From Mucilaginibacter cryoferens (GTDB lineage: Bacteria; Bacteroidota; Bacteroidia; Sphingobacteriales; Sphingobacteriaceae): a stretch of DNA of 64,000 nucleotides. Below, one piece after another: positions 18,672-28,408 of the stretch (its first letter is position 1; every line of letters starts with the position of its first letter). The stretch is from assembly GCF_014205845.1 (NCBI RefSeq), contig NZ_JACHCR010000002.1:269078-333077 (forward strand). Direction: 5' to 3'. The notes beneath the pieces were generated by a model, which was given only the letters and a program-made list of their open reading frames with translations, searched no databases and was not told the origin of the DNA. Position numbers and translations under genes: made by a program.

Positions 18672-19679
18672 GTGGAAACTGTTGTTGAACGCTTAGAAAG
18701 GCTTTATAAAACTGAAAACTTAACCCCCAATGACAGGAGCTGGCTTGCCGATTACCTTAAGGGCGACATTTCAGAATTATACCTTATTGCGCTTGAAGGA
18801 TTTAGTAAAGATGTACTCGAAAAAAAGATCATGCTCAATGAGTATGCATCTGGCGAGATGCTTAAAAATATTCATGAGCGTATAACCAAAACGCCCCAAC
18901 AGGTATTTCCAATGCGTAAGCTATTACTAAAAATGGCATTAGCTGCTTCTGTTGCCGCTGTTTTTTGCACTGGCTACGTTTTTAGAAAGCAGTTGGATAA
19001 CTGGATAGATCCTGTTACCTACCAGGAAACGGTAGCGTTGAATGGCGAGCTTAAAATGATAAGTTTATCTGACGGTACCACCATTTGCCTTAATGCAGGC
19101 AGCCGTTTAAGCTATCCTGATAAATTTAAGCAAAATACAAGGGAAGTTACCCTCACAGGCGAAGCCTTTTTTAAAGTAGCGCACAATAGCAGCAAACCCT
19201 TTATTATTCACTCGGGCAAAATTAATACTACGGTATTGGGTACCAGCTTTAATGTTAAGGCTTATGAAGAAGATAAGGCCATTAAAGTAACGGTAGTAAG
19301 CGGTAAGGTGGGGGTGATAGCTAAGGGCGTTACTGTAAAACATCCACCGGTTTTGCTTACACCCAATATGCAGTTGGTGTACACCAAAACCAACGAAACA
19401 CTGGTGGCCCAGAAAATTGATGATGCTTCATTGGTTATAAGCTGGCAGCAAGGTAAACTGCAATACCATAATACACCTTTATCTGATGTTTTGGCCGATG
19501 TTCAGCGCAAATACAATGTGGTTATTAAGGCCGATAAAAATCTACTTAACTGTACTTTATATGCCGATTTTAATAATATGCCACTACAAAAAGTATTAAA
19601 GCTGATGGCGGCACTTATAAATGCGCATGTGCAAAAGGAAGATAGCTTTTATACCTTAAAAGGTAAGGGATGTAATTAA
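18672..19679 (+). CDS. FecR-family anti-sigma factor
   Basis: The 335-residue protein starts at GTG. An N-terminal cytoplasmic anti-sigma part is followed by one membrane segment ('LLLKMALAASVAAVFCTGYVF', about 83-103). The periplasmic FecR domain comes next ('LNGELKMISLSDGTTICLNA', 'REVTLTGEAFFKVAHN', 'GTSFNVKAY'). The protein ends in a DUF4974/STN-like domain ('DVLADVQRKYNVVIKADKNL'). It should hold the sigma factor at 17.9 kb and contact the STN domain of the SusC at 19.9 kb in the periplasm. The gene lies between the two partners, as usual for Bacteroidota transenvelope signalling systems. Confidence 0.92.
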   Translation: METVVERLERLYKTENLTPNDRSWLADYLKGDISELYLIALEGFSKDVLEKKIMLNEYASGEMLKNIHERITKTPQQVFPMRKLLLKMALAASVAAVFCTGYVFRKQLDNWIDPVTYQETVALNGELKMISLSDGTTICLNAGSRLSYPDKFKQNTREVTLTGEAFFKVAHNSSKPFIIHSGKINTTVLGTSFNVKAYEEDKAIKVTVVSGKVGVIAKGVTVKHPPVLLTPNMQLVYTKTNETLVAQKIDDASLVISWQQGKLQYHNTPLSDVLADVQRKYNVVIKADKNLLNCTLYADFNNMPLQKVLKLMAALINAHVQKEDSFYTLKGKGCN

Positions 19680-19762
19680 TATACCAATTATTATAGACAC
19701 ATAAATGTTTGACACCTAAATTATAACTGCTATGAATTAAACCCCAGTGGAAAGAAAAATGA

Positions 19763-19794
19763 TCCTCCAAAATGGCCGGGCCAGTTTTGGAGGA
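19763..19794. other. Long hairpin between fecR and susC
   Basis: TCCTCCAAAAtGG and CCagTTTTGGAGGA form a stem of about 13 bp with one bulge and a CCGGG loop. On the + strand no T-run follows; on the - strand ATTTTTC does. It may limit read-through or mark a processing/stability point at the 5' side of the susC transcript. The rest of the 211-base gap shows nothing clear. Confidence 0.45.
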
Positions 19795-19890
19795 AATAAA
19801 ATGCAAAGATTTATAAATGGAGCATGCAGGAGGCCTCACGAACCATAGCACGTTCCAGCTTGACCTATAACACTTTAATATAGCAAAAAT

Positions 19891-22800
19891 ATGAAAAAAA
19901 CCATACTTGAAAGATTCTTTCGAGCCATAACATACGTTATGAAGATTAATGCGATTATTTTATTAGTTGTCTGTTCGCTATCGTCCATTGCCATGGCCGA
20001 TAACTCATACGGGCAAAGTGTACTGGAAAAACCAGTTACCCTTAAATTGAAAAAAATGCCACTTTCTGATGCGCTGGAGCGTATTGCAGAAAATACAGGT
20101 GTACGGATAATGTATACCGGCAATAATATTGATAACGATGTTAAAGTAACCCTAACCGCCCGAAAGGAAAAGCTTGAAGAGGTTTTAAGAAAGGTATTAC
20201 TGAACAACCAGTTTACCTATACCGAAGTTGAAGGAAGCTTGTTGGTTAAACCTGCACCAAAGCCAGTGGCAGAAAAAAAGGTAGAGCTGCCGCCGCCCAC
20301 AATTATTACAGGTACGGTAGTTGACGATAAAGGCCTGCCGTTAATAGGTGTTTCTGTTAAAATAGCAGGCCTTGCAACTGGCGCGGTAACAGATATTGAT
20401 GGTAAGTTTAAAGTACAGGTTACCAGCGAGAGCGCTGTACTGGTTTTCTCTTACATTGGTTTTGATACCCAAAAAATAACTGTGGGTAAGCAAACAGTTG
20501 TAAAAGTTACCTTATTGCCATCTGCCAATTCATTATCAACAGTAGTGGTAATAGGCTACGGTACTACTACCAAAAAAGAATTAACTAGCTCCATTGCTAC
20601 CGTTAAGGCCGAACAATTTAACGCGGGTGTGGTATCAACCCCTGCCGATCTATTGGAAGGTAAAGTAGCGGGTTTAAATATCACTAACGATGGTAATCCT
20701 AATGGTAAAGCCTCTGTTACACTTCGTGGCCCGTCATCAATAAGGGCAGGCGCGGCCTCAGTTCCATTTTATGTGATAGATGGCGTTCCCGGTGCCGACT
20801 TTAATTTGATAGCACCATCGGATATTGCTTCGATAGATGTATTGAAAGATGCTTCTGCCGCTGCAATTTATGGCACCCGGGCTACAAACGGTGTAATTAT
20901 TGTTACTACTAAAAAAGCAAAAGCAGGTCAGTTAAGGATGACTTATAATGGATATGCATCCATAGAAAAGGTATCAAACCAGTTTCAGGTTGCCACTGCG
21001 GATCAGCTTAGAGCTTATGTAAAAGCCAATGGGCAAAGTTTTACCCCCGCAAATGATAACGGTGGTAATACCGACTGGCAAAAGGCAGTTGAGCGTAATA
21101 CAGGCGTTTCTCAAAACCATAATCTTTCTTTTGGCGGAGGGAGCGATAAAACAACCTATAACGGAAGTTTAAACTACCTGGATAACCAGGGTATAGTTAA
21201 AAGCAGCGATTTAAAGCGTGTTATTGGGCGACTTAGCATCTCACAAAAGGCCCTTAACGATAAACTGAAGCTTGATTTCTCATTAAGTAATTCAGTTACT
21301 AATTCAAACTTACTGGTTAATGATATTCCGCTATCAACCGCTAACGGACAAAGCCCTGGATTGTTTAAATCAATTGTACAGTATTTACCTACCCGTACCA
21401 TTTATAATGCCGATGGCACATTTTACAACGACCCTACTTTAAAATTGGGTTACAACCCGGTAGGGCTTATCACCAACGATACCTATAAGCAAAAAATTAA
21501 CCTGCTGCTGGGGAATGTAAGGGGCGAGTTGATATTACCTGCCGGCCTGCTTTACAATTTTAACGTAGCCTACCAGGAAACCAATACCGATAACAATACC
21601 TATTACGATTCGGCATCAGAACTTGCGCCAGGCCTTGGTGGTAAAGCTGTTCGGTCAACTTATGAGGATACCAAAAAGTTATTTGAAAACTATTTAACCT
21701 ACTCGCATAAATGGAATGATAAGCATGACTTTAAAGCTTTGTTTGGCTATTCTATTGACCAAACTACCACAGGTAATGGTTTTCAGGCGGCAGCGCAAAA
21801 TTTTCCTTCCGATGCTACCGGATCAAATAACCTTGCCCTGGGTTATCAAACAGGGCTTCGCAGTGATTTTGGGTCGGTTCAGGTCGAAACCTTACGTTTA
21901 ATATCATTTTATTCGCGGTTAAATTACAGCTACCTGGGTAAATACCTTTTACAAGCCTCGTTACGCCGCGATGGCTCAAATGCTTTTGGTACTAACAATC
22001 GCTGGGGCTATTTTCCGGCCGCATCAGCCGCCTGGCGCATTATCGATGAGGATTTTATGAAATCCCAATCATTATTCGATGATTTAAAATTGCGGGTAGG
22101 TTACGGAAAAACCGGTAATTCGCTGGGCTTTTCGTCATACACGCCATTAACGATTTATGGTACTACAGGTAGTTTTTATTATAATGGTGCTTATATTGGC
22201 GCAGTAGGTGTTACACAAAACCCTAACCCAGATTTGAAATGGGAAAGTACTGCTACACTTAATGGAGGTATAGATTTTTCGCTAATTCAAGGGCGTCTTG
22301 GTGGTTCGGTTGATGTTTACAACAAAAAAACAACCAATATGATAACGACTGTACCTGTATCGTTAATTAACAACTTTGTAGGTACCACAGTGAAAAATGT
22401 TGGCAGTATGACCAATAAAGGTGTCGAGATTGCGCTTAACGGAACCCCAATAAAATCCGGAGATTTTACCTGGAGCAGCTACGGCAACATTTCGTTTAAT
22501 AAAAACAAAATTACAGCCCTTGCGCCAAATCTGTCTAAAATATACGCCGGCGACCCTGAAGGGCCGGGCCAAAGCGGTATAAAGGTTTCTATTATTGAAG
22601 CCGGTTATCCGCTGGGTGAGTTTTACACATTAAAATATCTGGGCCGTACAAATGGTGTATCTACGTTTTTAGGTGCTGATGGTAAACCAACTACAACTCC
22701 GCAAAGTACAGATCAAACATACGCTGGTAATGCACAGCCAACATACACCTTTGGTTTTGGTAACGATTTTACTTATAAAAAATTCAGTCTTAATTTCTTT

Positions 22801-23205
22801 TTCAGAGGTCAGGGTGGTAACAAGATCATGAACGCCTCATTAGCCAGCTTTAACCAGCCAACCCAGGCTTCAGCGCATGGTGTACCTACTTTAACGTTAA
22901 GCGAGCCGGGTAATGATGTTAATGCCAATTTATATTCAACACGGTACCTGGAGAGTGGAGCATTTATAAGGTTAAGTAATGCAACGCTGGCATATAAAAT
23001 AACGGTTCCGGGCAATTATGTACATGGTATACGCTTATATGTTACCGGTACCAACTTATTTATTATCACCAAATACAAAGGGGTTGATCCCGAGTTGAAT
23101 TTGAACATCGATAACCAGGCCAGCGGCCAGTTTATTGGGGTGGATAGTAATAATTTTTATCCAAAAACAAGGAGTTTCCTTGCAGGTGTACAAGTTGATT
23201 TATAA
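19891..23205 (+). CDS. SusC/RagA TonB-dependent transporter with STN signalling domain
   Basis: The 1104-residue protein has a signal peptide ('MADNSYGQS' end), then an STN domain (about 44-120, 'LSDALERIAENTGVRIMY'). A carboxypeptidase-regulatory-like domain follows ('TGTVVDDKGLPLIGVSVKI', about 138-215), then the 'VVVIGYGT' TonB-plug start, the plug ('VIDGVPGADFNLIAPSDIAS') and a long beta-barrel. It imports an oligosaccharide across the outer membrane with TonB energy. The STN domain marks it as the receptor for the FecR/ECF pair just upstream. SusD follows 20 bases later. Confidence 0.95.
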   Translation: MKKTILERFFRAITYVMKINAIILLVVCSLSSIAMADNSYGQSVLEKPVTLKLKKMPLSDALERIAENTGVRIMYTGNNIDNDVKVTLTARKEKLEEVLRKVLLNNQFTYTEVEGSLLVKPAPKPVAEKKVELPPPTIITGTVVDDKGLPLIGVSVKIAGLATGAVTDIDGKFKVQVTSESAVLVFSYIGFDTQKITVGKQTVVKVTLLPSANSLSTVVVIGYGTTTKKELTSSIATVKAEQFNAGVVSTPADLLEGKVAGLNITNDGNPNGKASVTLRGPSSIRAGAASVPFYVIDGVPGADFNLIAPSDIASIDVLKDASAAAIYGTRATNGVIIVTTKKAKAGQLRMTYNGYASIEKVSNQFQVATADQLRAYVKANGQSFTPANDNGGNTDWQKAVERNTGVSQNHNLSFGGGSDKTTYNGSLNYLDNQGIVKSSDLKRVIGRLSISQKALNDKLKLDFSLSNSVTNSNLLVNDIPLSTANGQSPGLFKSIVQYLPTRTIYNADGTFYNDPTLKLGYNPVGLITNDTYKQKINLLLGNVRGELILPAGLLYNFNVAYQETNTDNNTYYDSASELAPGLGGKAVRSTYEDTKKLFENYLTYSHKWNDKHDFKALFGYSIDQTTTGNGFQAAAQNFPSDATGSNNLALGYQTGLRSDFGSVQVETLRLISFYSRLNYSYLGKYLLQASLRRDGSNAFGTNNRWGYFPAASAAWRIIDEDFMKSQSLFDDLKLRVGYGKTGNSLGFSSYTPLTIYGTTGSFYYNGAYIGAVGVTQNPNPDLKWESTATLNGGIDFSLIQGRLGGSVDVYNKKTTNMITTVPVSLINNFVGTTVKNVGSMTNKGVEIALNGTPIKSGDFTWSSYGNISFNKNKITALAPNLSKIYAGDPEGPGQSGIKVSIIEAGYPLGEFYTLKYLGRTNGVSTFLGADGKPTTTPQSTDQTYAGNAQPTYTFGFGNDFTYKKFSLNFFFRGQGGNKIMNASLASFNQPTQASAHGVPTLTLSEPGNDVNANLYSTRYLESGAFIRLSNATLAYKITVPGNYVHGIRLYVTGTNLFIITKYKGVDPELNLNIDNQASGQFIGVDSNNFYPKTRSFLAGVQVDL

Positions 23206-23225
23206 TAACCATTAACCTAACTGAC

Positions 23226-24818
23226 ATGAATAATTTAAAAAGATATATAAAACCTGGTCTTTTTGCCATGGTGATAGGGGCAGTTTACTTTTCTGGCTGT
23301 ACCAAATTAGATATTACACCTAAGTCGGCGCTTACACCGGCTAACTTCCCAACTACACCCGCGCAATATGTGGCAGCTACGGGGCCTATTTATACCTCGT
23401 TTCGCGGAGCTCCATCCAGGCAGTATTGGTTACTGCAAAATTTAAGCACCGACGAAAACGTGTTGGTAGCGCGCGGCGGTAACTGGCTCGACGGGGGTAC
23501 GTATTCAACCGTGAATTTGCATACCGTAACACCCGATAACAGCATGATAGAAACCTGCTGGTCGGGTGGGTACGGAACCATCAGTTTATGCAACCAGGTG
23601 TTATCATTATTTAATGCTACACCAGCGAGTGATGCCAAAAAGCAAACTGTTGCAGAGATTAAAACCATGCGGGCGTTATCATACTTTTACCTGATGGACC
23701 TTTTTGGTAATGTACCCATCAGCAAAACTTTTGGCGATACTACCAATTTGGGTACACAGCCCAGGGCAACAGTGTTTGCATTTATTGAAAGCGAATTGCT
23801 GGCACAAATTCCTGATCTGAGCGGAACTTCAGGCGTTACCACTTACGGCAGGCCAACTAAAGGATTGGCTTATGCCATACTGGCAAAAATGTATCTGAAC
23901 GCGCAGTACTACATTGGCACGCCAAGATACCAGGATGCGGTTACCATGTGCGATAATATTATAAAAAGCGCTCAATATGGTTTGGATGCCGATTATTTGG
24001 GCATGTTTAAGCCTAATAACGGGCCCGATATTAAAGATTTTATTTTTGCAATACCTTTTGATGCTGTACAGGCACAGGGACAGTATTACTCCCGGTGGAC
24101 GCTTAATCCCAATTTAAAGGATAAATATAAAATGCCTTACACGCCGGATGGCCCTATGTATACCTACAAAGAATACTATGCTTTGTTTAATGACCCCAAT
24201 GATATCCGTAAAAAGCAATATTTGACCGGAAAGCAGTATAATAATGATGGTACACCAATAAACATTACAACTACCAATATTGGGTTAGATGCAAGTTACA
24301 GCGGCCCTTATCCCACGGCTGTTGTGGTACATCAATTGGAGTTTACGCCGGATATTGTATGGAAAAACAATGCTACTTTTGATATCGGCAATGATGAGCT
24401 GGCCAACGAAGAAGGTTACCGAAACAACAAATTTTATCCGGATAGCTTAAGTATCGATCGTAACCAGGGTAATGATGTACCTATGTTTAGATATGCCGAT
24501 GTGTTGTTAGAAAAAGCCGAAGCTATTTTACGTGGTGCAACCGCAACCAACGGCGATTCGCCTTTATCATTGGTTAACCAGGTGAGGGCGCGTGCCAAAG
24601 CTGCTGCCTTAAGCGCTGTAACGTTATCAGATGTTTTAGATGAGCGCGGCCGCGAGCTGTCTGTTGAAATGTGGCGCCGTAACGATTTGATCCGCTATGG
24701 TCAGTTCGAAAAACCTTGGGGCATAAAAACAGATGCTGATCCCAACAAACGCATTTTTCCTATTCCAAGACCAGAAATGCAGTTAAACCCAAAACTGGTA
24801 CAAAACCCAGGTTATTAA
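23226..24818 (+). CDS. SusD/RagB glycan-binding outer-membrane lipoprotein
   Basis: The 530-residue protein has a lipoprotein signal ('VYFSGC', Cys25). SusD features follow: 'AEIKTMRALSYFYLMDLFGN', a TPR-like helical core, 'MFRYADVLLEKAEAI' and the ending 'IFPIPRPEMQLNPKLVQNPG'. It sits on the partner SusC as a lid that captures glycan. It closes the SusC/SusD unit and is followed by a terminator. The bound sugar cannot be read from sequence; the following GH89 and GH92 genes suggest GlcNAc/mannose glycans. Confidence 0.95.
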   Translation: MNNLKRYIKPGLFAMVIGAVYFSGCTKLDITPKSALTPANFPTTPAQYVAATGPIYTSFRGAPSRQYWLLQNLSTDENVLVARGGNWLDGGTYSTVNLHTVTPDNSMIETCWSGGYGTISLCNQVLSLFNATPASDAKKQTVAEIKTMRALSYFYLMDLFGNVPISKTFGDTTNLGTQPRATVFAFIESELLAQIPDLSGTSGVTTYGRPTKGLAYAILAKMYLNAQYYIGTPRYQDAVTMCDNIIKSAQYGLDADYLGMFKPNNGPDIKDFIFAIPFDAVQAQGQYYSRWTLNPNLKDKYKMPYTPDGPMYTYKEYYALFNDPNDIRKKQYLTGKQYNNDGTPINITTTNIGLDASYSGPYPTAVVVHQLEFTPDIVWKNNATFDIGNDELANEEGYRNNKFYPDSLSIDRNQGNDVPMFRYADVLLEKAEAILRGATATNGDSPLSLVNQVRARAKAAALSAVTLSDVLDERGRELSVEMWRRNDLIRYGQFEKPWGIKTDADPNKRIFPIPRPEMQLNPKLVQNPGY

Positions 24819-24833
24819 TTGCTATTGTTTAAT

Positions 24834-24862
24834 AAATACAGGCCGTTGTACGGCCTGTATTT
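24834..24862 (+). terminator. Hairpin terminator after susD
   Basis: A perfect 12-bp stem AAATACAGGCCG / CGGCCTGTATTT with loop TTGTA is followed by a T-rich stretch (TTTGTTTTTT). It separates the SusC/SusD transcript from the enzyme genes, allowing lower expression of the latter. Confidence 0.85.
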
Positions 24863-24902
24863 GTTTTTTACCGTTTTTTGTTTTCTAATGTAATTACTTT
24901 AT

Positions 24903-27122
24903 ATGCTACTAAATAGATTGCTTGCCCGGCGATTTTTTGCGCTGCTTGTTATTTTACCTTTTACCTGCCAGCTTGTAAGTGCCCAGGTAAACCAGGCTGC
25001 ATCATACGCGTTAATAGGCCGTGTAGTACCCGAAATATCCATGCATTTTAAGGTAGAAGAAATCGCCGCCATAAATGGTAAAGATGTTTTTGAAATAGAG
25101 AGCGTTAACAATAAAATTGTGTTAAGGGGCAACAATGGCGTAGCTGTAGCATCGGCATTATATTATTATTTAACCCAATATTGCCATTGCCAGGTAACCT
25201 GGAACGGTACCAATTTAAATTTGCCGGTAAAACTGCCTCTGGTAAGTGCAAAGGTGCGTAAAAACACACCCTATCAATATCGCTATTACCTTAATTATTG
25301 TACCTACAACTACAGCATGAGCTGGTGGGATTGGAAACGATGGGAAAAAGAAATTGACTGGATGGCTTTGCACGGCATTGATATGCCGCTTGCTTTAACA
25401 GGGCAGGAGTACACCTGGTACGAGGTTTATAAAAATATGGGCTTTACAGATGATGATCTGAAGTCGTTTTTTTGTGGTCCGGCTTATTTTTCATGGTTTT
25501 GGATGGGTAACCTGGATGGCTGGGGCGGGCCACTACCTGTTAGCTGGATAACAAGTCACCGCGATTTACAGCAAAAGATACTGCAACGTGAAAGGGCGCT
25601 TGGTATGAAACCCGTTTTACAATCATTTACCGGCCATGTGCCGGCCGCGTTTAGTACACGCTTCCCAAAATCGAAATTAAAAAAGACCAACTGGAACAAT
25701 GGTTTTGGTGATACTTATATACTGGATACCGAGGACCCGTTGTTTAACCAAATTGGGCGTAAGTTTTTAGAAACCCAAACCCGTTTATATGGTACAGATC
25801 ATCTATACTCGGCCGATACCTTTAACGAAAATGAACCGCCTACCGATGATCCTGCTTATTTATCGGCATTGGGTTCGCGGGTTTACCAGGCTATGAGCAA
25901 TGCCGACCCTAAAGCTATATGGGTAATGCAGGGCTGGCTTTTTTACAGCGACCGCAAATTTTGGAAAACCCCTCAAATAAAAGCCTTATTGCAAGCTGTG
26001 CCTAATGATCACATGATTATGCTTGACCTGGCCACAGAAATAGAACCCGTTTGGAAACGTACCCAGGCTTATTACGGTAAACCATGGATCTGGAATATGC
26101 TGCACAATTTTGGCGGTAACATTGGCATGTTCGGAAGGATGGAAGGCGTAGCGGAAGGCCCGGCACTTGCACTTAAAGATACTGCCGCCGGCAAACTGGA
26201 AGGTATTGGCCTTACTATGGAAGGGATTGAACAAAATCCGGTTTTATATGAGTTGATGGCCGATAATACCTGGCGTAATGAGCCAATTGAATTAGATAGC
26301 TGGCTCAAATCGTACATTTTAAATCGCTATGGCAGCGTAAACGAACATACGGTTAAAGCATGGCAGGTATTAAAGCAAACGGCTTACAACGGTAAGGATA
26401 TTCGCGATGCATCAGAGTCGATTATAACCGGTAGGCCAACCTTTGATTCGGTAGCCGTATGGACAAGAACCAAATTAAACTATCAACGTAAAGACCTGCT
26501 ACCCGCCTGGGATGAAATGATAGAGGCAATACCCACTTGTACTAAAAGCGATGGCTTTCAATACGATCTGGTAGATGTTTCACGGCAGGTACTGGCAAAC
26601 TATGCCGGTCCGCTGCAACAAAAATGGGTAAAGGCCTACCAGGATAAAAACATTACCGACTTTGATAAATACAGTACTCAATATCTGCAATTGATAAGTG
26701 ATATGGATGCGCTTTTGGCAACCCGAAAAGATTTTTTACTGGGCCGATGGCTTGCCGATGCCCGTAATTGTGGCACAACACCGGCCGAAAAGGCAATTTA
26801 TGAACGTAACGCCAGAAATTTGATCACCCTTTGGGGCGATGAAAAAAGCCCGCTGCATGAATACTCCTGCCGCCAATGGAGCGGTTTATTAAATGATTTT
26901 TATAAGGTGCGATGGCAGAAGTTTTTCGTTGAAGCAAAATCAGCTTTAAAAAACGGGAAACCGATGGATGCCGCAGCTTTTGATAAATCAATAAGCGATT
27001 GGGAGTGGGCATGGGTAAATACGCAAAAGCAGTTTCCAACTATTACCAATGGCGGCAGTATATTGTTGGCAAAGCAATTTTATAAAAAGTACAGGGCCAC
27101 TATTGGCAACGATGTAAATTAA
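24903..27122 (+). CDS. Exported GH89 alpha-N-acetylglucosaminidase (NAGLU family)
   Basis: The 739-residue protein has a signal peptide ('TCQLVSAQ') and the NAGLU three-domain layout: N-domain ('VASALYYYLTQYCHCQVTW'), barrel ('RYYLNYCTYNYSMSWWDW', 'LALTGQEYTWYEV', 'PVLQSFTGHVP') and C-terminal helical domain. Catalytic glutamates align as Glu309 ('DTFNENEP') and Glu440 ('LTMEGIEQN'), equivalent to human NAGLU E316 and E446. It removes terminal alpha-linked GlcNAc. The HGSNAT-like acetyltransferase gene follows 11 bases later, the same enzyme pair used in lysosomal heparan breakdown. Confidence 0.93.
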   Translation: MLLNRLLARRFFALLVILPFTCQLVSAQVNQAASYALIGRVVPEISMHFKVEEIAAINGKDVFEIESVNNKIVLRGNNGVAVASALYYYLTQYCHCQVTWNGTNLNLPVKLPLVSAKVRKNTPYQYRYYLNYCTYNYSMSWWDWKRWEKEIDWMALHGIDMPLALTGQEYTWYEVYKNMGFTDDDLKSFFCGPAYFSWFWMGNLDGWGGPLPVSWITSHRDLQQKILQRERALGMKPVLQSFTGHVPAAFSTRFPKSKLKKTNWNNGFGDTYILDTEDPLFNQIGRKFLETQTRLYGTDHLYSADTFNENEPPTDDPAYLSALGSRVYQAMSNADPKAIWVMQGWLFYSDRKFWKTPQIKALLQAVPNDHMIMLDLATEIEPVWKRTQAYYGKPWIWNMLHNFGGNIGMFGRMEGVAEGPALALKDTAAGKLEGIGLTMEGIEQNPVLYELMADNTWRNEPIELDSWLKSYILNRYGSVNEHTVKAWQVLKQTAYNGKDIRDASESIITGRPTFDSVAVWTRTKLNYQRKDLLPAWDEMIEAIPTCTKSDGFQYDLVDVSRQVLANYAGPLQQKWVKAYQDKNITDFDKYSTQYLQLISDMDALLATRKDFLLGRWLADARNCGTTPAEKAIYERNARNLITLWGDEKSPLHEYSCRQWSGLLNDFYKVRWQKFFVEAKSALKNGKPMDAAAFDKSISDWEWAWVNTQKQFPTITNGGSILLAKQFYKKYRATIGNDVN

Positions 27123-27133
27123 TTTTTAGGTAT

Positions 27134-28333
27134 ATGCCCAATAAATCAGAAGTGCCCAGTCCGCTTGTAAATACCGATAATGAGAAAAGTAAGGCAGCTA
27201 AATTACCAAGGCTGCTTTCGTTAGATGCATTACGTGGGTTTGATATGTTTTGGATAATGAGTGGCGAAGGGGTAGTGCATGCACTTGCAAGGGCCACCAA
27301 CTGGCCGGTTTTACTATGGATGTCGGGCCAGTTGCACCATACTGATTGGAACGGTATTACATTTTATGATATGATCTTCCCGCTGTTTTTATTTATAGCC
27401 GGAGTATCTATGCCTTACTCCATGCACAATAAAATGATAAAGGCCAATGTAAACGATGCACAGTTTTTACCAAAGGCCGATAAACGGACGATCTACCTTG
27501 CTATGCTTCGCCGTACCTTGATATTGCTTTTTCTGGGGATGGTTGTTAACGGCCTTTTTAAATGGAACGGTTACGAGCAAACCCGTTTTGCAAGTGTGCT
27601 GGGGCGTATAGGTTTAGCATGGTTTTTTGCGGGGCTCATTTATTTAAATTTTTCGGTAAGGCAACAGCTTGTTTGGTTTGCCGCGTTGTTATTAGGTTAT
27701 TGGGCAGCTATGATGCTTATTCCGGTACCGGGTTATGGTTCAGGTGTTTTAACCATGCATGGTAGTCTTGAATCATATGTCGATAGATTACTGCTTCCCG
27801 GCAGGCTGCACGATAAAATTCACGATCCCGAGGGAGTATTATCAACTATCCCCGCCATTGGTACAGCAATGTTGGGCATATTTACAGGTCAGTTTTTAAA
27901 GTACCAATCAATAAAATGGCCCATGTGGGAAAAGGGAGTCGCCTTATTTATAGCAGGTTTACTGTTGATTGCAGTGGGGGCTCTCTGGGATTTAACATTT
28001 CCTATTAATAAACGGTTATGGACCAGCTCCTTTGTTTTGTTTGTTGGTGGTTGGAGTTTGATTTTCCTGTCGGTATTTTACCTGGTTATTGATGTAGCTG
28101 GTTATCGTAAGTGGGCTTTCCCGTTTGTGATTATCGGCGTAAATTCTATCCTCATTTATCTTGCATCCGAAGGAATGATTGATTTTCAACATACCGCTCA
28201 TTATTTTTTTTGGGGCCTTATTCAATATGTATCCCCGGTTTGGCAGGCAGTGTGGCAGGCTATAGCCATAGTTGCTATCCAACTTGCTTTACTGTACTTT
28301 TTATATCGAAACAAGATATTTCTAAAAATTTAG
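27134..28333 (+). CDS. HGSNAT/NagX-like membrane acetyltransferase (DUF5009-type)
   Basis: The 399-residue protein has about ten hydrophobic segments. The family start is 'LSLDALRGFDMFWIMSG', followed by 'HHTDWNGITFYDMIFPLFLF'. His69, the H in 'H-x-x-WNG', corresponds to the active-site His of human heparan-alpha-glucosaminide N-acetyltransferase. That family moves an acetyl group from cytoplasmic acetyl-CoA across the membrane to a terminal glucosamine. Next to GH89 it may prepare glucosamine ends for GH89 cleavage, or simply handle amino sugars. The activity is inferred; many bacterial homologues are untested. Confidence 0.8.
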   Translation: MPNKSEVPSPLVNTDNEKSKAAKLPRLLSLDALRGFDMFWIMSGEGVVHALARATNWPVLLWMSGQLHHTDWNGITFYDMIFPLFLFIAGVSMPYSMHNKMIKANVNDAQFLPKADKRTIYLAMLRRTLILLFLGMVVNGLFKWNGYEQTRFASVLGRIGLAWFFAGLIYLNFSVRQQLVWFAALLLGYWAAMMLIPVPGYGSGVLTMHGSLESYVDRLLLPGRLHDKIHDPEGVLSTIPAIGTAMLGIFTGQFLKYQSIKWPMWEKGVALFIAGLLLIAVGALWDLTFPINKRLWTSSFVLFVGGWSLIFLSVFYLVIDVAGYRKWAFPFVIIGVNSILIYLASEGMIDFQHTAHYFFWGLIQYVSPVWQAVWQAIAIVAIQLALLYFLYRNKIFLKI

Positions 28334-28408
28334 TGACATAGCAAGCCTTGGCCTTTATCGGGGTAAACAGAAATTAAAAATCAAAATTTCCAACATCAAA
28401 TAATAAAA

